Positions 1-6,122 of a stretch of 7,829 bases of DNA are shown here, in pieces (the stretch's first letter is position 1; every line of letters begins with the position of its first letter). The notes beneath the pieces are model-generated. The model saw only the letters and a list, made by a program, of their open reading frames with translations, ran no database searches and was not told the DNA's origin. A program made the translations under genes and the position numbers. The stretch comes from Thermoanaerobaculaceae bacterium (lineage in GTDB: Bacteria > Acidobacteriota > Thermoanaerobaculia > Thermoanaerobaculales > Thermoanaerobaculaceae): positions 1-7,829 of the forward strand of contig JALHTD010000337.1 of assembly GCA_022865555.1 (NCBI GenBank). The letters run 5' to 3'.

Positions 1-563
1 ATCGCCGGCACGCCGTCGACCGTGCCCTCCACGAAACGGTAGTACTTGATCTCCGCGAGGTTTGCGGGAGTCAGCTTCTGCAGGACCTCGAGGGCCCGCG
101 GCCCCTGGACCGCGATCTGTGCGTAGTCGTCGGATTGGTTGTGGACATCCACGCCGTCGAAACCGGCCGCCTGGGCGCACAGGTAGGCGTAGTCCTTGTC
201 CGCGTTGGAGGCGTTGACCACCAGAAGGTAACGGTCATCCGCGATCTTGTGCACGAGGAGGTCGTCCACGAACGTCCCACGCGGCGTCATCAGGCCGGAG
301 TACTGGGCCCGACCGGGTGTGAGCTTCGAGGCGTCGTTGCAGGTCACGTACTGCACGAAGTCCAGCGCCCGTCTCCCCACAACGTCGATCTCCCCCATGT
401 GGGAGACGTCGAACAGGCCAACCGACGTGCGCACCGCCCGATGCTCCTCGAGCACCCCCACGTACTGAACCGGCATCTCGAACCCGGCGAAGGGGACGAT
501 TCGGGCCTTGGCCTCGACGTGACACTCGTACAGGGGTGTGCGCTTCAGGGTCGTCCCTGTCAT
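1..563 (-). CDS. gcvT: Glycine cleavage system T protein (aminomethyltransferase), N-terminal part, runs off left edge
   Basis: GcvT takes the aminomethyl group from the lipoylated H protein and passes its one-carbon unit to tetrahydrofolate, releasing ammonia. It acts in the cytoplasm as part of the glycine cleavage complex. About 187 codons are visible, roughly half of the usual 360-370 residues; the C-terminal half lies outside the window. The translation starts MTGTTLKRTPLYECH and carries family hallmarks in order: the PFAGFEMPVQY segment, then HRAVR...GLFDVSHMGEI, then the TCND motif, the GRAQYSGLMTPRGTFVDDLLV strand and the LLVVNASNADKD segment of the folate-binding fold. The ATG at 563-561 is supported by a GGGAGG ribosome-binding site (569-574) five bases upstream. 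It follows the LytM-like gene on the same strand after a 198-bp gap, long enough for its own promoter. Usual partners gcvH and gcvP are not visible. Identity is near certain. Confidence 0.97.
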   Translation of the reverse strand, partial: MTGTTLKRTPLYECHVEAKARIVPFAGFEMPVQYVGVLEEHRAVRTSVGLFDVSHMGEIDVVGRRALDFVQYVTCNDASKLTPGRAQYSGLMTPRGTFVDDLLVHKIADDRYLLVVNASNADKDYAYLCAQAAGFDGVDVHNQSDDYAQIAVQGPRALEVLQKLTPANLAEIKYYRFVEGTVDGVPA

Positions 564-596
564 CCCGGCCTCCCGGCGCCGGTGCGCCGTTTGTGA

Positions 597-625
597 AGCC
601 TATCACCACCCTCCAGGACCAGCAA
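597..625 (-). promoter_or_regulatory. Possible sigma70-type promoter for gcvT
   Basis: On the minus strand a TTGCTG (620-625) and a TAGGCT (597-602) are separated by exactly 17 bp. This would put a transcription start near 590, about 27 bases before the gcvT ATG, leaving room for the GGGAGG ribosome-binding site. Each hexamer matches only three of six consensus positions, so this is a weak call. Confidence 0.3.
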
Positions 626-635
626 CGCGCGCGCG

Positions 636-719
636 AAAACGGTCAAAGGGAAAATGGAAAGGGAAAAGCAAGGACGGGAAATCCATTCAAACCTTTGCCT
701 TCCCTCTCCCGTTTGCCGT
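636..719 (-). terminator. Imperfect nested hairpin between the LytM-like gene and gcvT; possible terminator
   Basis: The outer arms 639-650 and 708-719 pair as ACGG/CCGT, CAAA/TTTG and GGG/CCC with one bulged base on each side. An inner stem pairs GGGAA (661-665) with TTCCC (700-704) and GCAAGG (668-673) with CCTT-T-GC (692-698), closing an 18-base loop. In a minus-strand transcript the structure lies about 45 bases after the LytM-like stop codon and ends in CCGTTTTC, a short U-run. Bulges and the short U-run make it a poor canonical terminator. It could instead be a regulatory leader structure or a protein-binding site. Confidence 0.35.
645..667. repeat. 10-bp direct repeat in purine-rich tract upstream of gcvT
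   Basis: AAAGGGAAAA occurs twice without mismatch, at 645-654 and 658-667, with a 13-bp period. It sits in a purine-rich stretch (about 645-680) that stands out from the GC-rich surroundings. The copies lie about 20-45 bp upstream of the proposed gcvT -35 element, where an activator or repressor could bind. They also form part of the left arm of the hairpin described separately. The repeat is seen directly; a regulatory role is a guess. Confidence 0.55.
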
Positions 720-761
720 GTCCACTTTTTCCTCGGCAGACGTGCGTCGCGGCCAGTACGG

Positions 762-1835
762 CTAGTCGGCATCCGGTGCCGATTGGGCCGGCGCGGGGCG
801 GACCGGGCGCCGGGCGGGGGGCCGGTCGCTCCTCCCCACCAGGTGCTGCAGGAGCGCGAAGCCGCCCGGAAGTCCGGCCGACGGGTCGGCCAGGCGCGCG
901 TCCAGATCCTCCACCGGCACCGCGGGCGTGACCAGCCCGGGGTCGATGGGCACGTTCCTTTCGGCCAGGGGCCATCGAACCTCGTAGTGCAGGGCGGGGA
1001 CGCGCGTCCAGCCCGTCTGACCCACCGAGCCGAGGCGCAGCGCGCGTGTCACGGTCTGCCCGCGTTTGACCAGCACGTCACGCAGGTGCGCGTAGATCGT
1101 CACCACCCCGCCGCCGTGGTCCACGACGACGAGGTTTCCGAAGCGCGTCCACTCGTTTGCCTTCCGCTCCCTCACGCTTCCCGCGAAGAGCACCTTGCCG
1201 GCGCCCGGCGCCAGCACCGGTTCCCCCTGGGGTGCGGCCAGCGTGATCCCGTATTGGGCCATCGTCTTGCCCGTGAAAGGGGAGACGCGCCAACCGAACA
1301 GGGCAACCGGCACCGCCCTCGCCATGTTCACCGGGGAGGCGATGGGCAGCGCGGACAGCGGGCAGCGCAGCGCGTCGTGGGGGGCCGACAGGACCTCTCC
1401 CAGCGCATCCAGGCGCGCCCCCTGTTCGCCCAGCCACCCGATGGCGGCTTCGTCCGCCACCCCGCGGGGCGGGGGCGCCGGACACGGGGCTTCCCACGCC
1501 TGGGGCGGCGCGCCGACCACCCACGCCACTCGGCGCCCACGCTGCACGCGCTCCCGCAGTTGGGTGGCCAGCCCGTACGCCTGCTCACGTAGCGACTCGC
1601 CCTGGAGGCGCAACGCTCGGTTCTCGCGCTGGGCGGCATCAACCGTGAAGGAGGTGAAAAAACCCCTCAGCCCGACGGGGAGCGCCGCAACGATCATCAG
1701 CGCCACGAGAACAACCAGCGCGAGGGAGACGAGGGTGCGCCTCAGGCCGCGACGGGTGAGCACGAGGCGGCGGAACTTGCCGCCGCCCGCCGGGTGCCAC
1801 TGGACCTCCCACAGCGCGTCGCCCTTCACACCCAA
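762..1835 (-). CDS. Membrane-anchored LytM/M23-family protein with degenerate zinc site (EnvC/NlpD-like, probably non-catalytic)
   Basis: The 357-residue product has a basic N-terminus, one transmembrane segment (about 34-54), a likely coiled coil (about 66-100), a proline-rich linker, a LytM/M23 domain (about 178-288) and a Pro/Arg-rich tail. The domain is recognisable from FGWRVSPFTGK, the GEPVLAPGAGKV strand, FGNLVVVDHGGG and TIYAHL. In active M23 peptidases the zinc ligands are the His and Asp of HxxxD and the second His of HxH. Here HxxxD reads Q194-Y-G-I-T198, and HxH reads A281-L-H283. H250 of YAHL and H283 survive. Loss of two ligands and one catalytic His argues against hydrolase activity and for an EnvC-like regulatory role at the cell wall; that role is inferred. 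The TTG at 1835 has a GAGG seven bases upstream. A GTG at 1829, forming a GTGA overlap with the permease stop codon, is an equally reasonable start (product two residues shorter). Either way it is likely translationally coupled to the permease gene upstream. Confidence 0.85.
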   Translation of the reverse strand: MGVKGDALWEVQWHPAGGGKFRRLVLTRRGLRRTLVSLALVVLVALMIVAALPVGLRGFFTSFTVDAAQRENRALRLQGESLREQAYGLATQLRERVQRGRRVAWVVGAPPQAWEAPCPAPPPRGVADEAAIGWLGEQGARLDALGEVLSAPHDALRCPLSALPIASPVNMARAVPVALFGWRVSPFTGKTMAQYGITLAAPQGEPVLAPGAGKVLFAGSVRERKANEWTRFGNLVVVDHGGGVVTIYAHLRDVLVKRGQTVTRALRLGSVGQTGWTRVPALHYEVRWPLAERNVPIDPGLVTPAVPVEDLDARLADPSAGLPGGFALLQHLVGRSDRPPARRPVRPAPAQSAPDAD

Positions 1836-3007
1836 CGCAGCACCTCGACCGGCTCGCGCTTGGACACCCGACGCGCGGGCAGCATGGCCGCCAGCAGGAC
1901 CTCCACCAGGCTGAGGGCGAGCACCACCGCGAGATCACCCGGCAGCAGGCGGAGCGGAATCGTCTCGACCATGTAGATGCTCGCGATATCCGGGGGGAAG
2001 TGCGGCACCCCGAGGAACCCCAGCAGCAGGACGAGGGCCACGCCGAGCAGCATGCCCACCAGCACGCCGGCGGCGCCCAGCGCCCCACCCGCAAGCAGCA
2101 GCGTGCGCCGCAACAGGCGAGGCTGTCCGCCCAGGGCGAGGAGGACGCCGAACTCGCGGCGCTTCTCGGTCACCAGGACGACCAGGGCCGACGCCACCTC
2201 GAATGCGCCGACCCCCAGCACCAGAGACAGCACCACGCCCAGCGAGATCTTCTGCCAGCGCAGCGCGGCGAACAGGTTGCGGTTGCTCTCCTGCCACGTC
2301 GCAACCAGGGCGCCTTTCCCGCAGGCCTGCTCGATGCGGTCCCGCAATGCTCCGGCCTGCTCGGGGTTCGCCAGCCAGACCTCCAGCCCTCCCCCCGCCA
2401 GCGACGGGACGCGACGGCGAAGCTCCGCGAGGTCCGCGACGACGAAGCGTTCGTCGAGCTCCGAGAACCCGGTCGAGAACACCTCCCCGACCCGCACCGC
2501 GACCGCCCGCGGAGTGCCGCCGCCTACGACCTGCAGCGTGAGCGCGTCACCCCGGCTGGCGGACAGCCGGCGCGCGACGCCGCGTCCCAGCGCGACCTCG
2601 AGCGGCCCTGCCGCATGCCTGCCTTCTAGACGCACGAAGGGGGGCGGTTGCGAGTTCGCCCTCACGCTCACCAGCTCGGCCTGACCGCCGGTGCGCGGGA
2701 ACAGCATCCCCGGCAGGTACACCACCTCCCCCACCCTGACCACGCCGGGGACCGCGGCGACCCTGGCTTCGGCTGCCACCGCATCCTCGTGGGACAGACC
2801 GGGTGGGTAGAGGGCGACCAGGTGCCCGCTGGCCGCGAGCACCCCCGAGCGCAATGCGCCCGTGTACCCGCTCATCAGCGCCAGCACGACGACCAGCGAG
2901 GCCGCACCGAGGGCTACCGCCAGCAGGGCGGCGAGGGCGCTCGTGCGCAGCAACGACGTCCCCCGGCGCCGGAGCAGGCGCCCCGCGAGAAACCATGCCA
3001 GTTGCAC
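1826..3007 (-). CDS. LolC/LolE-family ABC transporter permease
   Basis: This 393-residue inner-membrane protein is close to the usual LolC/LolE length of about 400. In diderms these proteins, with the ATPase LolD, extract lipoproteins from the inner membrane and hand them to LolA. Topology fits the family: a TM helix at about 24-46, a large periplasmic domain at about 47-255, then three helices at about 256-280, 303-333 and 357-378. Signature segments are the ESNRNLFAALRWQK stretch (240-253) before TM2, the cytoplasmic TEKRREFGVLLALGG coupling region (280-294) and the C-terminal IPLRLLPGDL...PARRVSKREPVEVLRWV. GTG at 3007 is the only usable start, because an in-frame TAG lies four codons upstream (3017-3019). 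No ribosome-binding site precedes it. No LolD or second permease is in the window, so C and E cannot be told apart; a broader MacB/FtsX-like role is possible. The stop overlaps the start of the LytM-like gene. Confidence 0.85.
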   Translation of the reverse strand: MQLAWFLAGRLLRRRGTSLLRTSALAALLAVALGAASLVVVLALMSGYTGALRSGVLAASGHLVALYPPGLSHEDAVAAEARVAAVPGVVRVGEVVYLPGMLFPRTGGQAELVSVRANSQPPPFVRLEGRHAAGPLEVALGRGVARRLSASRGDALTLQVVGGGTPRAVAVRVGEVFSTGFSELDERFVVADLAELRRRVPSLAGGGLEVWLANPEQAGALRDRIEQACGKGALVATWQESNRNLFAALRWQKISLGVVLSLVLGVGAFEVASALVVLVTEKRREFGVLLALGGQPRLLRRTLLLAGGALGAAGVLVGMLLGVALVLLLGFLGVPHFPPDIASIYMVETIPLRLLPGDLAVVLALSLVEVLLAAMLPARRVSKREPVEVLRWV

Positions 3008-3013
3008 GGGGGG

Positions 3014-3019
3014 ATTCTA
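3014..3019 (-). promoter_or_regulatory. Possible -10 element for leaderless transcription of the LolC/E permease
   Basis: TAGAAT on the minus strand (five of six matches to TATAAT) ends six bases before the GTG start codon at 3007, with only CCCCCC between. This spacing would put the transcription start on or next to the GTG, as in leaderless genes. It fits the lack of a ribosome-binding site. No convincing -35 element was found. It lies in the 46-bp gap after the preceding gene. Confidence 0.45.
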
Positions 3020-3053
3020 GCCCGGAAGGGTCACCCGGCGTCGGTGCCCTGCC

Positions 3054-4304
3054 TCACGGCACGCTCGGCGTGGCCTCGGCCACGCCCTCGCGCATCCGCA
3101 CCAAAAAGGCGATCGCCACCACGGCGCAGCCGAGGAGGAGGAAAGCCAGGGCGGTCCAGAGGGCGGACTCCCACCTGGCGAGCGCCCACACGTTTCCGAA
3201 CACCCACCCCCACACCCCGCCGGCCCCCATCCAGGTCCCCCAGCCGCGTTCGACGGCCGCTGCGGCCACCACGGCCAACGTGACACCGGTCCACGCCCCG
3301 CCGAGCGCCACTCCCGCCACGGCCAGCAACGACAGACCCACGACGCGTGCAAACGCCGAGAAGCGCAGCAGCTCACGTAGGCCGTTGCCTGCGAGCCCGG
3401 CCAGCCAGCCCAGGAGAACGGCCACGCCCACCAGGACGGGCAGGCGCAGCTCCAGCCCCGCCGCACCGACGAGCCAGGCAGCCGGCTCCAGGCGGCCGGC
3501 AACCGTCCCGGCCGCCAGCGCGACCGGCAACCACCCGACGGGCGGGCTGCCCACAGTCGCAGGAAAGCGCTGCGCGGCGAACATCAGCGCCCCCAGCAGC
3601 AGGACCGCCGCCGTCCCGAAGGCCAGCTCCGCCACCCAGGGCCGCACACCCGGTTGGAAGGTCATCGGCGCGAGGGCCGGGAGCTCGGGCAACGTCGCCC
3701 GCAGGAGCAGCACCACCCCGACCGCCGCCCGGCGCCACCCCGGACTGGGGACGCCGGGCACGAGATGCCGGGAGACCGCTCCGGCCAGCAGCAGCCCAAC
3801 GAGCACCGCCTGTAGGAGCGGGCGCCTCAACGGAGCCGCCGCCGGGATCTCGCCGCCGGCGGGGAGGGCCCCTAGCAGACGAGTCTCCCCCACCTGCCAG
3901 TCGCGCCGCCCCAGTCTCTCGCGGGGTTGTGCGACCGCCGCACTCCGCCCCGCCAGCGCCTCCGCCGCGTCGCGGGAAAGGCGCACTCCCGGGAGCCAGG
4001 GAGCCGCGTCGATCCGCCACCTGATGGGGCCGGGGTCGTCCGGCACCCACGCCGAGACCAGCCACATTCCGTGAATCGGCTGCCAGAGCACGGTCCACCC
4101 GGGTCCGACCCTGCTCCAACCGCGGACCTTGCCCCAGAGCAGCCCGAGCGCGGGCAGATCCCGCTCCGTGCGCTCGGCAGCCTGAGCCGGGGGCTGCCAC
4201 GCTGGCGGGACCGGCGGCTCCACCGGAACCCAGAGCGCAACGGCGGCCAGCGCGACGCTGACGCCCCCGCCCAGCAGCAAGCTCACTCGCGTCTTGGCGG
4301 CCAT
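3054..4304 (-). CDS. Unrecognised polytopic membrane protein with N-terminal ectodomain
   Basis: I do not recognise this 416-residue protein. Its N-terminus (MAAKTRV then a hydrophobic run, about 8-26) looks like a signal anchor. It is followed by a Pro- and Trp-rich hydrophilic region (about 28-160, with several Trp-Pro/Pro-Trp clusters) that is probably extracytoplasmic. After that come about seven or eight hydrophobic segments from 162 to 402 and a short C-terminal tail. No catalytic motif, nucleotide-binding motif or EExxxR protease motif is visible. The same plan (N-terminal helix, ectodomain, polytopic C-terminal half) is seen in the CPBP gene just upstream, whose end it overlaps by 22 bases. 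An alternative GTG start at 4286 would give a 4-base GTGA overlap, but it would remove the basic residues before the first helix, so I prefer the ATG. Coupled translation with the upstream protease suggests a related envelope role; no function is assigned. Confidence 0.75.
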   Translation of the reverse strand: MAAKTRVSLLLGGGVSVALAAVALWVPVEPPVPPAWQPPAQAAERTERDLPALGLLWGKVRGWSRVGPGWTVLWQPIHGMWLVSAWVPDDPGPIRWRIDAAPWLPGVRLSRDAAEALAGRSAAVAQPRERLGRRDWQVGETRLLGALPAGGEIPAAAPLRRPLLQAVLVGLLLAGAVSRHLVPGVPSPGWRRAAVGVVLLLRATLPELPALAPMTFQPGVRPWVAELAFGTAAVLLLGALMFAAQRFPATVGSPPVGWLPVALAAGTVAGRLEPAAWLVGAAGLELRLPVLVGVAVLLGWLAGLAGNGLRELLRFSAFARVVGLSLLAVAGVALGGAWTGVTLAVVAAAAVERGWGTWMGAGGVWGWVFGNVWALARWESALWTALAFLLLGCAVVAIAFLVRMREGVAEATPSVP

Positions 4305-5668
4305 AGGAGCAGGACAGTCCCGAGGAGCACGCCCAGAAGCGCCACCCGGTCCCAGTCGGGCCCTACCGGGAAAGAACCCCTTCGCACGAGCGCTTCACAC
4401 GTGCCGCGGGCGAGCACCGCGCCCCCGACGCCGGCGTAGCGGGCGACGACCGCGAGCCCCACCTGCAGCACCAGCTCGAGGGCCAGCGAAGCCGCCAGCG
4501 GCACCGTGGGCAGCGGGTGCAGAAGAACCCCCACCGGCGCAGCGAGCAGCGCCGCGCCCCACCAGCCGACGACGGGAGCCGCCAGCGCCGGCAGCGCCCC
4601 ACGAAGCAGCGGCTCCTCCGCCAGCGCGGGCGCCCAGGAGTCGGCCAGCAGCCGGATCGGGCCGACGTCGCCGGGCACGGGCGGGGTCACCGGGGTCCAG
4701 CCCCCGGCCCCGAGGATGAAGGCCCTCCCGGCAAGCGCCACCGCAGCGAGCGCGACACCGGCCACCGGCCCGAACCGGAGCCGGGGGCGTGGGAGGTCGG
4801 TCCACACCGGCAGCAGCGCGACCACCACCGCCACCACGACCCCCTGGATCGGCGCCGCAACCAGCGTGTCGGAGGCGAAGCTCCCGGCCGTCGCGGTCAC
4901 GAGCCCGTACGCCAACCCCCGGGCGATCGCGGTGGACTCGCGGTAGGCGACGGCTTCTGCCGCCGCCACGAACACCCCGATCACGAGGATCCCGAGGCCG
5001 AGCAGCGCGGGCCGGCTGAGCAGGCGCAGCTCGCCCATCCGGCCGGTCACCACACCGAGGTCGGTCCCCAGCGGGTGGACGGTGCGCCGCCAGGACACCA
5101 CAGTGGAGCCCACCATCTCGAGCTCGAGCTCGCGCCGCCACCCGGAGGGCAGGTCGCCCGCGCCGCCCATGAACCACCCACGCTGCCAGATGTGCCCGCC
5201 TTCCCTCCAGCTCTGTGCCCGCACCAGCTGCCACGCGGAGGGATCGGGAACCGCCCTGGCGACTGCCGCCTCGACCTGGGCGCGCGCCAACGAAGGGAAG
5301 AGGTCGGGGCCGGGGGCGGATGGCACGGGTCGGCGCAGCGACCAGACCACCCCGTCCACGGTGATCTGCGCCTCGCCGCCCCCGGGGAAAACCACGCGCC
5401 AGCGGAGGGCGCCCCCCCCGCCGCGCGCCAGCCCGACCCCGGCCGGGCCGGGCCGCGCCCGCTCCAGCGCCCACGCCAGCTCCTGATCTCCCTCGAACGT
5501 CGCGGTGGGCTCTCCGAGCGGCTCGTAGCCGAGGCGCACGAGGGCGGCGCGGGCCAGCGCCCCGGCCTGCACCTCCCCGGGCACCCCCCTGTCCCTGACC
5601 AGGGCCACCGCCGCGATGAGGGCGGCCGCCGCGAGCAGGACCTGGAGAACGTAGCGGACCCGGAACAC
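4283..5668 (-). CDS. CPBP-family (Abi/Rce1-like) intramembrane metalloprotease with large N-terminal ectodomain
   Basis: With the GTG at 5668 the product has 461 residues. It has an N-terminal TM helix (about 7-24), a soluble region (about 28-213) containing a WRVVFPGG...QITVDG...WSL strand pattern, then a multi-helix membrane domain from about 218 to 456. The CPBP signature ALAEEPLLRG carries the Glu pair E351-E352 and R356, and a second-motif histidine is at H384 in GVLLHPLP. In Rce1-type proteases these supply catalytic residues. The final HxxxN motif is not seen: the equivalent stretch AVLARGTCEAL has R421 and E425 (by-eye alignment). The frame stays open to 5923, but that upstream part lies antisense to the archease and has no membrane-protein character. 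The GTG sits seven bases after a -10-like TAGACT and directly before the first helix. It begins a four-gene same-strand run. Substrate is unknown; CPBP proteins process prenylated proteins, bacteriocins or envelope signals. Confidence 0.8.
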   Translation of the reverse strand: MFRVRYVLQVLLAAAALIAAVALVRDRGVPGEVQAGALARAALVRLGYEPLGEPTATFEGDQELAWALERARPGPAGVGLARGGGGALRWRVVFPGGGEAQITVDGVVWSLRRPVPSAPGPDLFPSLARAQVEAAVARAVPDPSAWQLVRAQSWREGGHIWQRGWFMGGAGDLPSGWRRELELEMVGSTVVSWRRTVHPLGTDLGVVTGRMGELRLLSRPALLGLGILVIGVFVAAAEAVAYRESTAIARGLAYGLVTATAGSFASDTLVAAPIQGVVVAVVVALLPVWTDLPRPRLRFGPVAGVALAAVALAGRAFILGAGGWTPVTPPVPGDVGPIRLLADSWAPALAEEPLLRGALPALAAPVVGWWGAALLAAPVGVLLHPLPTVPLAASLALELVLQVGLAVVARYAGVGGAVLARGTCEALVRRGSFPVGPDWDRVALLGVLLGTVLLLWPPRRE

Positions 5669-5675
5669 TGCCCCA

Positions 5676-5681
5676 AGTCTA
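5676..5681 (-). promoter_or_regulatory. Possible leaderless -10 element for the CPBP gene
   Basis: TAGACT on the minus strand fits the TAnnnT core of a -10 element and ends seven bases before the GTG start at 5668. There is no ribosome-binding site between them. A TTTACC further upstream (5701-5706) could serve as a -35, but with a long 19-bp spacer. It overlaps the divergent archease -10 element. Confidence 0.42.
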
Positions 5682-5702
5682 AGCCACCCACCTCCCGTTC
5701 GG

Positions 5703-5708
5703 TAAACT
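5703..5708 (+). promoter_or_regulatory. Possible leaderless -10 element for the archease gene
   Basis: TAAACT fits TAnnnT (four of six matches to TATAAT) and ends six bases before the GTG at 5715. Its TAA is itself an in-frame stop for the archease frame, so translation cannot start further upstream. The six bases between leave no room for a ribosome-binding site. No good -35 is visible. Confidence 0.45.
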
Positions 5709-5714
5709 GCGAAG

Positions 5715-6122
5715 GTGAGCCGCCCTCGCTTCAGGACGCTTCCCCACCGAGCCGACCTGCGCGTCGCGGTCTGGGGCGCCGACGAGGCGGAGCTCATCCG
5801 CAACGCGGTGGCCGCCGCGGTTACGCTGGCGCTCGGGAGGGTCCCGCGCGCCACCGCCCAGGAGTGGCTCGATATCCGCCCGTGGCCGGCCGGCCTCCCG
5901 TCGCGCCTTGTGCGCGCGGTCAACGAGGCGCTCTTCCACCTCTACGCGAGGCACGAGCTTGCGGTGGGCTTCGAGAGCACGGCTCGAGGCGCCCGCCTGG
6001 CAATCGCGCGGCTGCCGCCCGGATGCCGGCCCGATCTGGAGGTCAAGGCCGCCACGTACCACGATCTTCGGCCGCGGCGCGGTGGCGGTCGCCTCAGCGC
6101 GCTGATCACGCTCGATGTCTAG
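5715..6122 (+). CDS. Archease family protein (RtcB RNA-ligase cofactor family)
   Basis: Archease helps load GTP on the RNA ligase RtcB and lets it turn over, in tRNA splicing or RNA repair. The 135-residue length matches the family (about 140). Family features are the N-terminal LPHRADLRVAVWG (H11, D14), corresponding to the usual HtaDi..., an internal LVRAVNEALFHLYARHEL helix, the signature EVKAATYHDL (109-118) and the C-terminal LITLDV with its penultimate Asp D134. The acidic residue that often precedes the central helix is not obvious here (GLPSRLVRAVNEAL), so metal binding could differ. GTG at 5715 is the only credible start: an in-frame TAA is four codons upstream and the conserved region begins at residue 9. 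No rtcB is in the window, so the partner must be encoded elsewhere. It is the only rightward gene, divergent from the CPBP gene and convergent with metK. Confidence 0.87.
   Translation: MSRPRFRTLPHRADLRVAVWGADEAELIRNAVAAAVTLALGRVPRATAQEWLDIRPWPAGLPSRLVRAVNEALFHLYARHELAVGFESTARGARLAIARLPPGCRPDLEVKAATYHDLRPRRGGGRLSALITLDV
6119..6122. other. CTAG shared by two convergent stop codons
   Basis: The self-complementary CTAG provides the archease stop TAG on the plus strand (6120-6122) and the metK stop TAG on the minus strand (6121-6119). The two coding regions overlap by these four bases. There is no intergenic space, so any terminator for either gene must lie inside the other gene. Confidence 0.95.

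Noticed and set aside
564..761. Glycine riboswitch upstream of gcvT
   Set aside because: The gap is long enough for one aptamer, but I find none of the conserved glycine-aptamer segments; only the purine-rich hairpin is present.
654..1592. Plus-strand open frame opposite the LytM-like gene
   Set aside because: Low-complexity Arg/Gln/Pro translation with no recognisable domain, antisense to a gene with clear motifs.
762..1835. Active M23 endopeptidase
   Set aside because: Two zinc ligands and one catalytic His are replaced (Q194, T198, A281), so an active-enzyme annotation is not supported.
5117..5132. GAGCTC-rich palindromic repeat
   Set aside because: It encodes the ELELE stretch of the CPBP ectodomain and is explained by codon choice for alternating Glu and Leu.
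5669..5923. N-terminal extension of the CPBP gene
   Set aside because: The frame is open, but it lies antisense to the archease. The extension reads as Ser/Ala/Arg-rich shadow sequence, and the GTG at 5668 is directly before the first TM helix with a -10-like box.
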